Positions 12,178 through 24,600 of a DNA stretch of 64,000 nucleotides are shown here, one piece after another. The first letter of the stretch is position 1. Every line of letters begins with the position of its first letter. The notes under the pieces were generated by a model. The model saw only the letters and a list, made by a program, of their open reading frames with translations. It searched no databases and had not been told where the DNA came from. Position numbers and translations under genes: made by a program. Origin of the DNA: Desmodesmus armatus (Eukaryota > Chlorophyta > Chlorophyceae > Sphaeropleales > Scenedesmaceae); NCBI GenBank assembly GCA_007449985.2, contig VIIQ02000643.1:217001-281000 (forward strand). Direction: 5' to 3'.

Positions 12178-12995
12178 CTTGCATTTGGCATCTGCTGGTT
12201 AGCAAGAGTAGGGAGTAGGAGACAAACGTGCAGGCAGGTTACTGGCTGGTAGTAAGCAAGCAGCATGCTAGGCTCCAACAGCAAACACTGAGCAACAATT
12301 GCTTGCACACAGGCAGCAAAGAAAGCAGGACAAGCGATTTTGGCAGAATGTGCCGTGACCAGCAATACATACAAGCACTTGGGGGCTGACATATTGGCAG
12401 CTGGCATATTGGCAGAGCTATGTTTGAATTCAGGGCACAGGGTTTACCACCGCAGATCAGCAGACAGGAGGCACAGTAGGGCTTGCTTCAGTCAAGGCAT
12501 GCAAGCAGAGCAGGCATCAGCTTGGGATGGCCACTCGGGCGAGGTATGGGCGGATATCCAGCAGGGGATGCTGAAACATGTGCCGATCCCACTCACCAGC
12601 CACTTGGCTTGGCTGAGTTACCTGAGACCCCGAATACAGGCTGGTTGCTATCTCTGATGCAGTGTCTGCGCGCCACTAGCCAGCTGCATTCCGGTGCAGT
12701 AAGCGGGGCAACACAGCAGAATGATCTAGAACAGAATGCTCCAGTCGCTGCCATGCAATGCGCAGAATCAACGGTGCAAACCTTGCTATATGGAGTGGGT
12801 CAGTAGTGCACGTTCAAGGCTCCGTTGGTGCACGAAAGCAGCTGATGCGCCCACAGGCGTTGGAGTGTCGATGCAGACTTGCTGTTTTACAGCAGGTTGC
12901 CAACATGCCCCAGCAGCAGCAAAGCAGGTGCAGAAAGTGGATAGGTTTGCAAGGTGCACTACTACTGCAACTACTGACTACTGCTAACTACTACT
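12178..12995 (+). repeat. TAC-bounded ~0.82 kb repeat, copy A
   Basis: The unit begins CTTGCATTTGGCATCTGCTG and ends in an imperfect ACT-rich tail (GCACTACTACTGCAACTACT). It recurs at a constant offset of 1,910 bp with only about four substitutions noticed, so the duplication is very recent. Open frames of about 105 codons inside it are not maintained in copy C, so I do not call a gene. Confidence 0.9.
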
Positions 12996-14055
12996 TCGGG
13001 ATTGGGAGACTTGTGACCACTTGGCCAGGGTATGGTCTCATACAGCAGCAGGGCAGCACAGCAATGAGGCAGCTGAGAGACCCCTCAGATGTGAATCATT
13101 GATGACTGTCCGCAAATGCACACCATGCCCATGTCAGCTGATGTTCTGCATAGTAAGGCTGCACACAGCAGCAGGGCCAGCCTGTGCTCCCTGCCCCCTC
13201 GGGGTGCAGTGTAAAGCTGCAGCATGCAGCAGAGCAGATACAGGCAGCTCCTTGCAGTAACAGCAGTTGATATGAGTGCAGGCAGGGCATGCTGCATGAG
13301 GGTTGGGTCCAGCCAGCACAGCAGCAGCAGAAGTAAAGCCCAACATGGGTAGGGCACCATTGGCGCCCCATTGCTGCACTGTGGATGGTAGTACTCGGCT
13401 ATGCTGTCCTTGAGCCGTATGTGAGGCAGGTGCATGGCACCACCTGCGTAGGTCTGCCCTGGAGGCATGTGCTGACTGCATCCAGCTCATGCTGTGCCCA
13501 TAATGGAGCCCTGCGCGCATGTGTCAGCTTGTTGACAGGAACAGTTTAGCGGGGTAAAGCAGCGAATCACTGCCCAGGCACCATGCTGAACTGAGCTGCC
13601 TGTAAGCTAGGCTGGAGCAAGCAAAAATCAGCTGCAGTGCAGACCAACCGGCCTCCCAGGTGCAGGAGCGCACTTCAAACAGCAGTGACACAACAAAGTG
13701 CACAGGTCATACCAATGGCGGCTGAACACAGCATCAGGCCACTCAGCAGCTACAAAGCATGCATGCGTCAACACATGAGTGGCAATCTCAGGTAGACCTT
13801 CCCAACAAACAGCAAGCAGCGGGTATTTTGGCGCACATTGGTTGCTTTTTTCCAGCAGATCAGCTGCAGCTATCATGGCTCTGCCCAATGCACATGCAGT
13901 GCTACACGCACACAGACAAGCACCGCAATGCATGTTGCAGGTAGTAGGCTCTGAGGCCACCCATGCGGGTGGCCCAGAGTCACTGCTGCAACTGCGTTGT
14001 TTGGTTGCAGCAGAGCACATGGGCCACCCGCAGGTGAAGCCTGCAGAGGGGTGGA
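12996..14055. other. Unique spacer between repeat copies A and B
   Basis: About 1.06 kb of sequence not found elsewhere in the window, rich in GCA/TGC triplets. Open frames on both strands show no recognisable domain and no conserved splice pattern. I see no gene here. Confidence 0.4.
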
Positions 14056-14087
14056 TGGAGGGCTACTACTACTCCTACTACTACTAC

Positions 14088-14905
14088 CTTGCATTTGGCA
14101 TCTGCTGGTTAGCAAGAGTAGGGAGTAGGAGACAAACGTGCAGGCAGGTTACTGGCTGGTAGTAAGCAAGCAGCATGCTAGGCTCCAACAGCAAACACTG
14201 AGCAACAATTGCTCGCACACAGGCAGCAAAGAAAGCAGGACAAGCGATTTTGGCAGAATGTGCCGTGACCAGCAGTACATACAAGCACTTGGGGGCTGAC
14301 ATATTGGCAGCTGACATATTGGCAGAGCTATGTTTGAATTCAGGGCACAGGGTTTACCACCGCAGATCAGCAGACAAGAGGCACAGTAGGGCTTGCTTCA
14401 GTCAAGGCATGCAAGCAGAGCAGGCATCAGCTTGGGATGGCCACTCGGGCGAGGTATGGGCGGATATCCAGCAGGGGATGCTGAAACATGTGCCGATCCC
14501 ACTCACCAGCCACTTGGCTTGGCTGAGTTACCTGAGACCCCGAATACAGGCTGGTTGCTATCTCTGATGCAGTGTCTGCGCGCCACTAGCCAGCTGCATT
14601 CCGGTGCAGTAAGCGGGGCAACACAGCAGAATGATCTAGAACAGAATGCTCCAGTCGCTGCCATGCAATGCGCAGAATCAACGGTGCAAACCTTGCTATA
14701 TGGAGTGGGTCAGTAGTGCACGTTCAAGGCTCCGTTGGTGCACGAAAGCAGCTGATGCGCCCACAGGCGTTGGAGTGTCGATGCAGACTTGCTGTTTTAC
14801 AGCAGGTTGCCAACATGCCCCAGCAGCAGCAAAGCAGGTGCAGAAAGTGGATAGGTTTGCAAGGTGCACTACTACTGCAACTACTGACTACTGCTAACTA
14901 CTACT
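14088..14905 (+). repeat. TAC-bounded ~0.82 kb repeat, copy B
   Basis: Almost identical to copy A; differences noticed include GCTCGCAC for GCTTGCAC, AGCAGTAC for AGCAATAC, AGCTGACAT for AGCTGGCAT and ACAAGAGG for ACAGGAGG. It is preceded by a short TAC/TCC tract (about 14060-14087) and followed directly by an ACT/TAC/TCC array (about 14906-14973). Confidence 0.9.
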
Positions 14906-14973
14906 ACTGACTACTACTACTACTGACTACTACTACTACTCCTACTACTCCTACTACTCCTACTACTACTACC

Positions 14974-15763
14974 TTGCATTTGGCATTAGCTATCTAGCAG
15001 GAGTGGAGAGTAGGAGTCTCATACATCGGCAGCATGCTGGCCAGCACGAACCATGCAGTACGCCAAGCACCAACAGCAGAAAGTGAGACTGACCTCACAC
15101 AGGCGGCAAGAAGAGCTCATCATGGCAAAAGAGCAATAATGCCCTTATCAGCAGTAAATTGGAGCAGTTGAGGGTTGATATCTTGGCACAGCTCATTTGA
15201 ATTCAGGGCACAGGGTTCACTACCTGATGCAGATCAGCAGACAAGAGGCACGGCTGGACTTGCTTCAGTCAAGGCATGCAAGCAGAGCAGGCATCAGCTT
15301 GGGATGGCCACTCGGGCGAGGTATGGGCGGATATCCAGCAGGGGATGCTGAAACATGTGCCGATCCCACTCACCAGCCGCTTGGCTTGGCTGAGTTACCT
15401 GAGACCCCGAATACAGGCTGGTTGCTATCTCTGATGCAGTGCAGCGTGCCACTAGCCAGCTGCACCCCGGTGCAGTAAGCGGGGCACCACAGCAGAATGA
15501 TCTAGAACAGAATGCTCCAGTCGCTGCCATGCAATGCGCAGAATCAACGGTGCAATCCTTGCTATATCGAGTGGGTTAGTAGTGCACATTCAAGGCTCCG
15601 TTGGTGCACGAAAGCAGCTGATGCGCCCACAGGCGTTGGAAGTGTCGATGCAGACTTGCTGTTTTGCAGCAGGTTGCCAACATGCCCCAGCAGCAGCAAA
15701 GCAGGTGCAGGAAGAGGAATGGTTTGCAAGGTGCACTACTACTGCAACTACTGACTACTGTTA

Positions 15764-15765
<2 letters not shown>
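14974..15765 (+). repeat. TAC-bounded ~0.8 kb repeat, copy C (diverged)
   Basis: Same start (CTTGCATTTGGCAT) and same ACT-rich end as copies A and B. The first ~220 bp are strongly diverged, while the rest is nearly identical with small indels, for example one base near 15440 that shifts every frame. The mosaic suggests partial homogenisation by gene conversion. Confidence 0.85.
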
Positions 15766-15835
<70 letters not shown>

Positions 15836-15855
15836 GACTACTACTACTATCAGGA
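15766..15855 (+). repeat. (ACT)n microsatellite closing copy C
   Basis: Long run of ACT/TAC triplets continuing the ACT-rich end of copy C, with a single GACTAC interruption near the end. Confidence 0.95.
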
Positions 15856-18800
15856 GGGCCTCGCCTGATCGCCCTTTAGGGCGCCAAACAAGGCTCATAG
15901 GGAGTTACATTGACGATGGGTGGCGAGCGGCACAGGCGGGCAGCTGGGGTGGGGGTAGAAACCATTTGCAATGCTGAAGGACGGTGGTGGGTAGGGGGAG
16001 CGAGGAGCGATTTGGGGTGGGGAAGGGTGTGAGGCGCTTTACTAACTTCACACCCTGACCACACCCTTGCCAGACCTTGGCTATGGCCAGGCGGCAGTCA
16101 GCAGTTAGCCATGGCCCCCCAAGCGGCCAACCCCGGCTAGGATCTGGCCAGGGTCTGGCCGCCCTAGCCGGAGTCTCATTTTGGTCAGGGTGGTCAGCCA
16201 ACCCCAGTCAATGAAAGCAGGGTTGGCCGAGCTAGGGGGTCGTCGGCCTAGTGTCACACGTGATCACATGCCATTTGCAGCGCAACCAATACCTTCCAAT
16301 ATGTAGCCAGTTTTTTTCAAAACAGTACTTGGTTTTATGCTTCCCTCTGCACTAGGCATTGCAGTTGCGCTTGTGTGTAGACACAGGGAGTGCATCCAGC
16401 CAATGCAACCATCCAAGGATGTGACAGGATGTGTGTGTAGGGGGCGGGGCGATGAGCGGATGTGGTCAGCCCCTAGGGAGCAGAAAGAGGCTGGAAGTAG
16501 GCATCAGGCCAACCCTGCGGGAAAGCAATGCATCCTTTGGACACACAAACATGGATGTCTCTGCTCAACCAACAACTCTACCCTACACAGTGATTACATC
16601 TGATACATAAAACCTGCCAGCGGAGATTCCCCTGGGGGTTCAAACACATTTTTTGTGCCACAGAGGAGTAGTTCTGCTGCGCCTCATGTAGTCAGCCCAC
16701 GGTCCCTGGCAGCTCTTGATAGTGGCCGGCGGTGGAAAATTTCCCACTGGAAATGGCCTCCTTGAAGTCTCACTCCAGTGGAAACGGTTTCACGCTTGGC
16801 TTGTGGAATGACAGCTCGGCTTGTAGGAATTTTTTTGAATCTGTGATTCATTCTTCCATCCTCACTTGGGATTTTGCCTCATAGCATGGGTGCCTTGGCA
16901 CCATGCCACGTCCCCAAGCTTGTTTTGTGTTCTGTAGCCCTCCTCAAACACCCTGTTTACACTATTCCCCACCAAAACACCTTGTCGCGGGTCATGTACC
17001 AGAACATGCTCTCAGCCTTCTTCCCCAACGTACCCCTCATGCACATCCACCCCCAACCTCCTCCGCTATCACATCATGCCTCAGCAACATGAGCCTCTCC
17101 ATGTGTGGACGGCTTCCATCACAGTGTTCGCCGAACTTTCCCTCCCTTCCGATGGCACGCCCTCCCAGCACCTTGTCATCATCTGTTTCCAGTCCACGTG
17201 CACCCTCTTGCCACTTTCACTCACGGAGCATGGCATGTTCCTGCGCACAGGGTATACCTTGCCAAACACAGGGTATACCCTGCCAAACACCAATGATACC
17301 ACACTCCCTCGCCGGCCCCTCACTGCTGTACATCTCCTGTCCCGCCTAGCAAATTAGCAGACTGTATCCCAAGCGTCGCATTCCACACAGTCACTTTGGA
17401 ACATCACAACTGTTGATAGTTGGTGCATTGGCTTAATGCACTGCCTGTGTCTACACCCGACACATGAGCACGGCCTGCGTGTTTGGCGGCGTCTTCTGTG
17501 AGAAATTTAGGAGGCCTCATGTGCGTGCCGTCTGCAAGGCAGCAACCTATGGTTGTTGTTGCCTTGGCGCAAGGCGCAAGTTTTTCGTCATGCTTTGGAC
17601 ATTTGAGCACAATGTTTGCCATCTGAGATCCTCCTACAGGTAGGCCCAGAGGGGGGGGGGGACTGACGCGGGGACCAGGGGGGGTGGTGGCAATTTTGCC
17701 AGCAGCTCAAGCATGCATGGTGGAAGGCCAACCTGAAGTTGTCACACGGGACATGAGTAGGAAGGCTCACTGTGACATGTGTGCTGGATTTGATTTGGCC
17801 ACACATGCCTGCTGTTATTGGCTGGTAAGGGTATGGCCTATGCGTATTGCGATGCCACTGCTGAAGGCATCATTGCAACTGTGTTCCGCTTGATACTGCG
17901 GCTTCTTGTTGGCTTGCATCAGCCTGGCACACACACCCCAGTGGGGCAAACTTGCTGTGCAATGCCCGAAACACATGTTATTGTAAGCAAAGCATTCCTT
18001 GCCAAGTTGTGCTATGGAAAAGGGTTGGGATGCATTAACTTGTGGTAAGTGCGCATGCAACCAGCCTTGTCAGTAACCCACACAGCTGTGCGCTGACCAT
18101 TTCAGTTCCAAGGCTTCCACGCCTCCACTGCTGGTATGGGCAGTTCTTCTTATGTGAGAGGCGGGGCTACCCTATAGGCCACGGACATCTGGGGGGGGGG
18201 GTGCATGCTAGCAGCATCCCAGCATATGCTTGGGACAAACAACCAGGGCGCGCCGGTTTTTGCATGTGAGCCCCAATGGCAAAAAGGAACGTTCGGTTGA
18301 GCTTTTACGTTTGCCGACCAGAATGAGTTGAAGTAGGATTTTACGACGGCTCAAATTTGCCGGCACAACCTACGGTACTACCGTAGTACGCGTCGATGAC
18401 GGCTGCGTGACACAGGAGGGGCCTCAAATACGAGGTGTGCACAAATCAAGATGCAAGCCGCCCAGGCACCGTGCAGGCCGCACGTGGCTGAGACTGGGAA
18501 GACGGGCAGTTTCAGCCTTTTGCGAAGATTGGACGCTTGTGTGGTGGAACTTCCGGGATTTTGAAGCACTCTGCAAGCACTCAACAGGATAAGCTGTATC
18601 ATAGCGCGGTACATACCTGTATTTACCCGCCTCCAGTCGAACGTTCTGGTCAGTCGAAACCAGGGTGCGCATGCATGCGGCGACGCCATTGACTGGATGT
18701 GATGCATTGACCGCACGCGTCGACGTCATTGACTGCATGTGATTTAACAACTGTGAATTGCACAAGTATACAGCTTTTGAATCAAATTCAAGTTAAGGGT

Positions 18801-18896
18801 AATTAACTTGACGCTGCTCTACCACCTGCCACGTGTGCACACGAACAGCTAAAGGTTGCGACCATTCAAAGTCTGCACTCACCCCCCACCCCCCAG
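15856..18896. other. Gene-poor interval
   Basis: No gene is supported. Items seen: a GC-rich stretch with CTGGCC/GGCCAG and CTAGCCGG/CCGGCTAG near-palindromes (about 16060-16250); a direct repeat of CACAGGGTATACC(C/T)TGCC at about 17250-17285; a G run at about 17651; and a 72-codon minus-strand frame (17404-17622) with no recognisable domain. Imperfect repeats of GACG(C/T)CATTGACTG(G/C)ATGTG occur at about 18680-18745. Confidence 0.4.
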
Positions 18897-19541
18897 GCCA
18901 ACCCGCTCCATCGGAGCTTCTACACAGCTGAGAGGCGTGTGTTTTTGTTCGGTAACCACGATCAGGATCAGCGGGCTGCAGATGCTGTATTCAGCAGTGA
19001 CCATGGCCTTCCCCCCTCAGGTGGGCCACCTGACCTTGCGCTGCCAGCTGCAGCGGCCAGAAAGCACAACCATGGATTGTACGAGATGTTTGCACAGACT
19101 CAAAGGATCTTCTTGTGGTATGTTTGAATAGTGGACTGCCTCTCATTGCAGTTTGCTATCAGCATCGGCTGGGTGCCAGGTTGGCAGGGCAATTGGCAGC
19201 TCGGTCACGCCAAACAATGTTGATCGGCCCGGCCACCCCCAGCAAGAGGTCAAGAAATGTCTTGAGGAAGTTTCACTGAGCTGGCAGCGGTTGGCTGCAC
19301 GAGTGCAGCAGCTGCAGTTGCCTGCACCGTACGTGTAGTCCCCTGCACTGCACATATAGTTGCTAGGACGCTGTGAATGTAACTGTCTGAATCAGACTGA
19401 AGCCTTTGTTGCTGTGCAGCCAGCCATCAAGTTGTTGCCTTGTCTGCCACACTTGCATACTATATTTGCCTCACACAGTGTGTGCCAGCTGGTGCAGCAT
19501 GCAGGCTGCTTGCGTCAACATTCCTAGTCACCAGTGTCTGA
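18897..19541 (+). CDS. Unidentified spliced gene, 3' portion
   Basis: Three exons join with matching phases: 18897-19117, 19152-19328 and 19420-19541 (TGA). Donors are GTATGT and GTACGT and acceptors are CAG. The joined frame gives about 173 residues, whereas each unspliced frame stops soon after its donor, which supports real splicing. Visible stretches are RRVFLFGNHDQDQRAADAVF, a hydrophilic helix-prone segment with QEVKKCLEEVSLSWQRLAAR, and a C-terminal hydrophobic patch, VVALSATLAYYICL. I do not recognise the family. The 5' end is unknown: an acceptor (CCCCAG) precedes 18897 and upstream exons were not found, so this may be the C-terminal part of a longer protein. Confidence 0.5.
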
Positions 19542-21654
19542 CCGAGCCGCTCAGTTACCTGTTGATGCCTCTTGTTGACAATGCCCCCTATCTGCTTGGA
19601 AGCTCTTGTTCCATCTAGGGCTCTTGTACCACCACTGATGCTGACAGGCTGATGAGGGGCAGATACAAGCCACACAAGGCACACACACTGCTGCTTGTGT
19701 GCTCACGGGGGCTTCATGTGTCATTTATTTGCTGAGGCAGCAGAACGTGCCTGTTATGTCAGCTCTGGCAAAGCGGCAGTATGAGGAGCTTTAAAAAATG
19801 CAATGTATTGTGGATCTGTCAAATCAAGTCTTGCAGGCCCTGCAGTGGCAACGCTCACATCGGTTGAGGCAAAAGGCTGTACCATCAAAACCCCTCCCCA
19901 CCAACCCAATGGCACCCAAGCATGTGATGACGTGTGGACCGTAGGTCACCCCTGCTACGCTGATCAGTCATACCACATGTGACAGGGGTGTGACGTTTTG
20001 TGGATTTGGGGCCATGCAAAACAATTGCTCTGCAATGTTTCTGATTGCATATAAGCCATGTACCTGAAACATCTAATGAAACATCCAATTTCAACAAATG
20101 GCAACCGTTGCTGCGGCAGCTGCTGCAGATCAACAAAGTCAAAATTATATCATTATTAAAATATAATGAGGCCGCAGGGCGTGTGTAGCGCACAGAAACA
20201 AAAACTTTTTGTTGGTAACTGAAAGTAAACAAAGTTGAATAACTTGAAATTGTGGGCTGTTTGTTGGGGAGGCAGCCAGATTGTGGGAAAGCCAGGGCAT
20301 GGTGGCCTTCCTTGTCCAAGTTGGCCTTCCTTGTCCTTGCCTGTAGGTGTTCATGGTTGCATGGTGACCTTGAGGGCAGGGTTACACACCCGCCATTCCC
20401 ATCAGGCTCTCATCATGCCTGAACCCCCCTCAGAGCATGCCTTGGGGACTGCCTTGGGCCTGCCAACCAGTGGCAGTGTCAACAAAAGCCTGCCCCGAAC
20501 TCTTGGTCTGACGGGTGTCCTTCCAACACCTAGGACTGGTTGCGTTTTGCACTTGACTTGGTATCAGGGTCATGCCAGGGGCCGCAAGTATGTTACATTG
20601 GGGTGTTATTGTTACATTTATCCGGGTATAATGTTACATGGGTATGAACAAGCACTGACAGCGAATCCCAGTGATCCCCCTGTGTCTGTCAAGTTGTTCA
20701 CATGCCCCATACTCAACTGCAATGGGTTTGATGATACCTGAAAACCAAGCGACTTGTACCAGTACTATCAACATGTTTATTTCTTCTAGGGTCAATTACA
20801 GGGCACATGTGTGGGGTTGCCCACTGACATCTTGGTGCACACACAAATGTCGGACAGCTCTGCTTCATGCAGCTGTGCCACCATCACAGGTGATGTCTCA
20901 TCTTGCACAGTGATAGCACCCAATACAAGGGTAGGAACACATTGGTGGTCGTAGCCTACGCCCGGGGGCGGCGTTTCACAAAGGGGAGCCATGTCTGGCC
21001 TGCAACTGCTCAACTCATGGTAAGCCACGTTTGGCATGTTATCCAACAGGTCACAAGGATAAGAGGTATGCAACACCAAACATGCATGCAACTAGCTTGC
21101 TTCTGCCTCCAAAGGCCTCCCAAGCACTCATGACCGACACACCCTACAAGACACACACATTTAGCTAATATCTGTCAAGAGCGATACAAAAGAGGCAGAC
21201 ATTAGCCTGATCTGGCCATCTGGTCAAGTGAGGGAAGCTTCATGTTGGCAATGTTGCCTGCCTGACTGGACTGTCGGCACAGCCAAACGTACAATATCAG
21301 TGCTACAAGTTTGCTGTAGCACCAAGTTGCTGCGCCAAAGCTATAAAGATGGCGTATCTGCACTCATCTTTTTCCCGCCAAAAAAAGACAGGGACCACGA
21401 ATCCTGTTGAGCTATACAGCAGCACCCTCCAAAAACTATGGTGCAACAAAGGGACTTACCAACCACTGCAGGACATCACATGTCCATTTGCCTGTTTTGA
21501 GAATGATGCGCCAACTGGAACATGTACACATGCTACACACACTATGCAGTGCACACGGCCACAGCTGGGGCTCGTGCTGCCATTTGTATACAAATGCATA
21601 TGACCAACTGCAGAGAGGTGTGACCTGCCATGAAAAGCTTAGACAGCTGGCCAG
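19542..21654. other. Intergenic; 3' flanks of two converging genes
   Basis: No supported gene. A 168-codon plus-strand frame (20235-20741) lacks any recognised domain. On the minus strand TGTAA occurs at 20796-20800 and in a cluster at about 20593-20640; these could be polyadenylation signals for the hydroxylase gene ending at 21655, though that would make a long 3' UTR. Confidence 0.4.
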
Positions 21655-24600
21655 CTACACCATCTGCAGTGTGCTTTGGGGGTGCATGGCTGCAGTAATC
21701 CAGGTGCTTGCCTGGCCGTTGCCGATGGTGCCGAAAACATGAGCGGCATCCGTCTCAGCAGCAGCATCAGGCAGGCTCGGACCACTGCTGGGATGCATCT
21801 GGTCAGCCCCCGAGTGATGGGGTGCAGGGGCAACTTGCAACTTCACTTCTGCTGGCAGGGGTGCTGACACATCCACTAAGAAGGCATTGCTGTCAGTACT
21901 GGATGTGTGCACTCCCAAGGCATCATCAGCAGTGAAGTACCCGGTGCCATTATCATCATGTGCTGTGTCAACAGCTGCCGCATCACTGTTGCTGTTACTT
22001 TGACTCTCAAGAGCAGCGGCAGTAGCATCGATCCACTGGGCAGGCGGCATGACCACAGGAATTGACCCATCAGGGTATTTGCACAGCAAACCCTGCTCCA
22101 TGTCATAATCACAGACGGTGCCTGGTGGTACGTTGACACGAGGGTGTGGTTCCTCGCAGAGATCGAACACGAGGTGGACACGGCTCACAGGGCTTAGGTT
22201 GGACACTTTGTGGGCAGCCCTGCGAGAAGAGCAGACAAGGCACATAAGGCACCGGTGCAGGAAATCAGTTGCGGCGACGGCGCTGAATGGCAGCAAAGTA
22301 AAGCACAATGGCATCGTCAGATCTGACGTTCTACAAGGCCATGGCAGAGCAACTTCCAGCTTGCGAAGTCGGCGTATCGCATGAGGAACGACCTTTCGTT
22401 CTTGGGTGGGCTCGTTCAATAGTTTTTACACACAATAGCGCACCTGTTGTTGAGTTCAAAAGCAAACCCTTCCACGGTAGGGATCTTGAAGCACTCCTGG
22501 ATGTCGAGTATGCGTTGTGCTTCACCAGGGCCTGGTACGTGCGTCGGGTCCAGCTCGTAACGGTGTGGGCACACATCGAAGCTGACCTCAGGGTGTGTAA
22601 AGATGGGGACGTGCAGGCGGTGGCCGCGGATTGCGTAACCACCCGAGTCCACGTGGATCTTGATGTCACTCACACCTGGCTTCATCAGTGCCAATTGAAG
22701 GCGGATGATGTGCTGCATGTCCTTCTTGCCGAGGATCTGCACAACATCAAAACGCAATTCAAAGCATCAAAAGCGAACAAGTAAAGCCGATATGAAAGCC
22801 TTGCAAAGCCTTGTCCTAGAGGTGGCGTGCACGCAAACGCCAGTTCATATCAGCAATGTGTACTGCCGTCCACGGCACCACCCAACTCAGGTGATGTGAG
22901 GCACCACCTTGTGAATCAAATGGTGCCTACTGGGCAGTTGTTTGACAGCTGTACACATCTGCAGCAGATTACAAACCTCTTCCAGCAGTGGCTCCAGCAC
23001 AGGAGCAAAGTAGTCATAGGCGGGGAACTTGTAGACAGGCCCCGAACCATCGTTGGCACTGAACAGCAGCACGATGCCTTCCACACCTGCAAGAGCAGAC
23101 CAAACCAACAGCCTATGACACGATCTGGCTGATGCATTTGCTGCTGCATTACATGTGAGCTTAGAAGCTCTCTAACTTTGCGCCGTGCGGCTGCAACCAC
23201 GTCGCAGGCATGCATTTGGGTTGTGAACACAGTTTGCTGACGCAGCAGCCACATTTGCTGCATCAGCAGCTGTCATTTTCTTTTGCCCCCAGTGCTGCCC
23301 TCTCTACATGGCGTCCATGCTCACCCGGTTTGAAAGCATTCTGGTTGCCCTCCCGTCCTGCCATCACAGCAGAGTGCTTGGCTTGATACTCGTACGTCCA
23401 GGCCTCTTCCGGCAGAGCAGCCACAGCAGCCTGAAATAGACAACACGCAGGGATTAGCTTCTTCCAAGTGGCCATTTATGCTGCCTGGTTCTGACTACTG
23501 GTACATCCTATGCGTCAGTACCAAGTTGCTAATACTATACTGCAGTATACGGTACTGTAGGGCGAGTTGCAGGCAACAACGCAAACGGAGCAATGCAGCT
23601 GAGCGTTGAACACACACATGACGACATCCAAAGTTTATGTTCACACTTGTGCAGGTTATGCGTCAACACACCTGCAGGTCTGTGATATTGAGCACTATGA
23701 GTGGCAGCTGCAACCCAGCTTCCCAAGGTCTGCGGGTGGCTTTGTAGGAGGCATCCAGGAAGGGCAGTCCCGAGGACCAGTAACCACCAACCTAGTCAGC
23801 AACAGCAGCACAGAAACCGTTAGCACTTTGCAGACACACCCAAATTGCAGACTGTGCTGCACCTACACCCTGGTCTGATCCCTTCGCAAAAGCCACCAAC
23901 TTCTGAGCCTGCGCCACGCAGCTGTTCAAAATCGCCGCTCAGCGTGAATGTGAGGTATATTTTGGTGTATGATGCAGTGTGAAAGCAGCTGCACCACAGC
24001 ATTTTTGTGTTACGGGGTCCTTAGCACCCTGTGCACAGGACTTGTGCAGGTTGCATAGCGCAGGGCTTTGGGATTGTACCTTTGGTGGGTACCCAATCTC
24101 TTGGAAGCTCTTCAAGGCCATGGCCACCTCCATTGAAGTGTGGTGCTTGCGTATGCTGTCCACCTCTTCCTCACCAGTGTAGCTAGGCAGGTATGTAGAT
24201 GCCTCTGACAGGTGGGGGGCACCAACGGTGTTCAACAGGCCTCCTGTAGGTATCTGCGGTTCAGTAAGGAGGTGGTGAATAAGCGTGACCTCTCAGTGCG
24301 TCACACACATGCCTCAGTCATGGCGTCTGCTGAGCCGCATGGTCAGTAGACACAGCTGCCACAAGATCACCAGTCGGCAAAGATGGAGCCACACTGTGCA
24401 GCCTGAGAAGGTCAAAAGCACCTCGCATGGACAGTTGTCCCGCACCTCACGTCTCCAGAGAAGCCTTTGATTGATGAGGTCAAAGGCCGCCAGCTGGTTG
24501 TTGCTGCGTGGGTCATCACGTGCACTTCTTGGGGCCCATGGGCTGATGCCAAAATAGGCAATGTCATCTATGATGGCTAGGCCCTTGAGGAACCTAGTGC

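Noticed and set aside
12340..12660. Conserved ~105-codon open frame in repeat copies A and B
   Set aside because: A and B are nearly identical DNA, so conservation is uninformative, and copy C carries indels that break every frame.
15905..16201. 98-codon Pro/Arg-rich minus-strand frame
   Set aside because: It arises from a GC-rich stretch full of CTGGCC/GGCCAG repeats; no homology, start context or splicing supports it.
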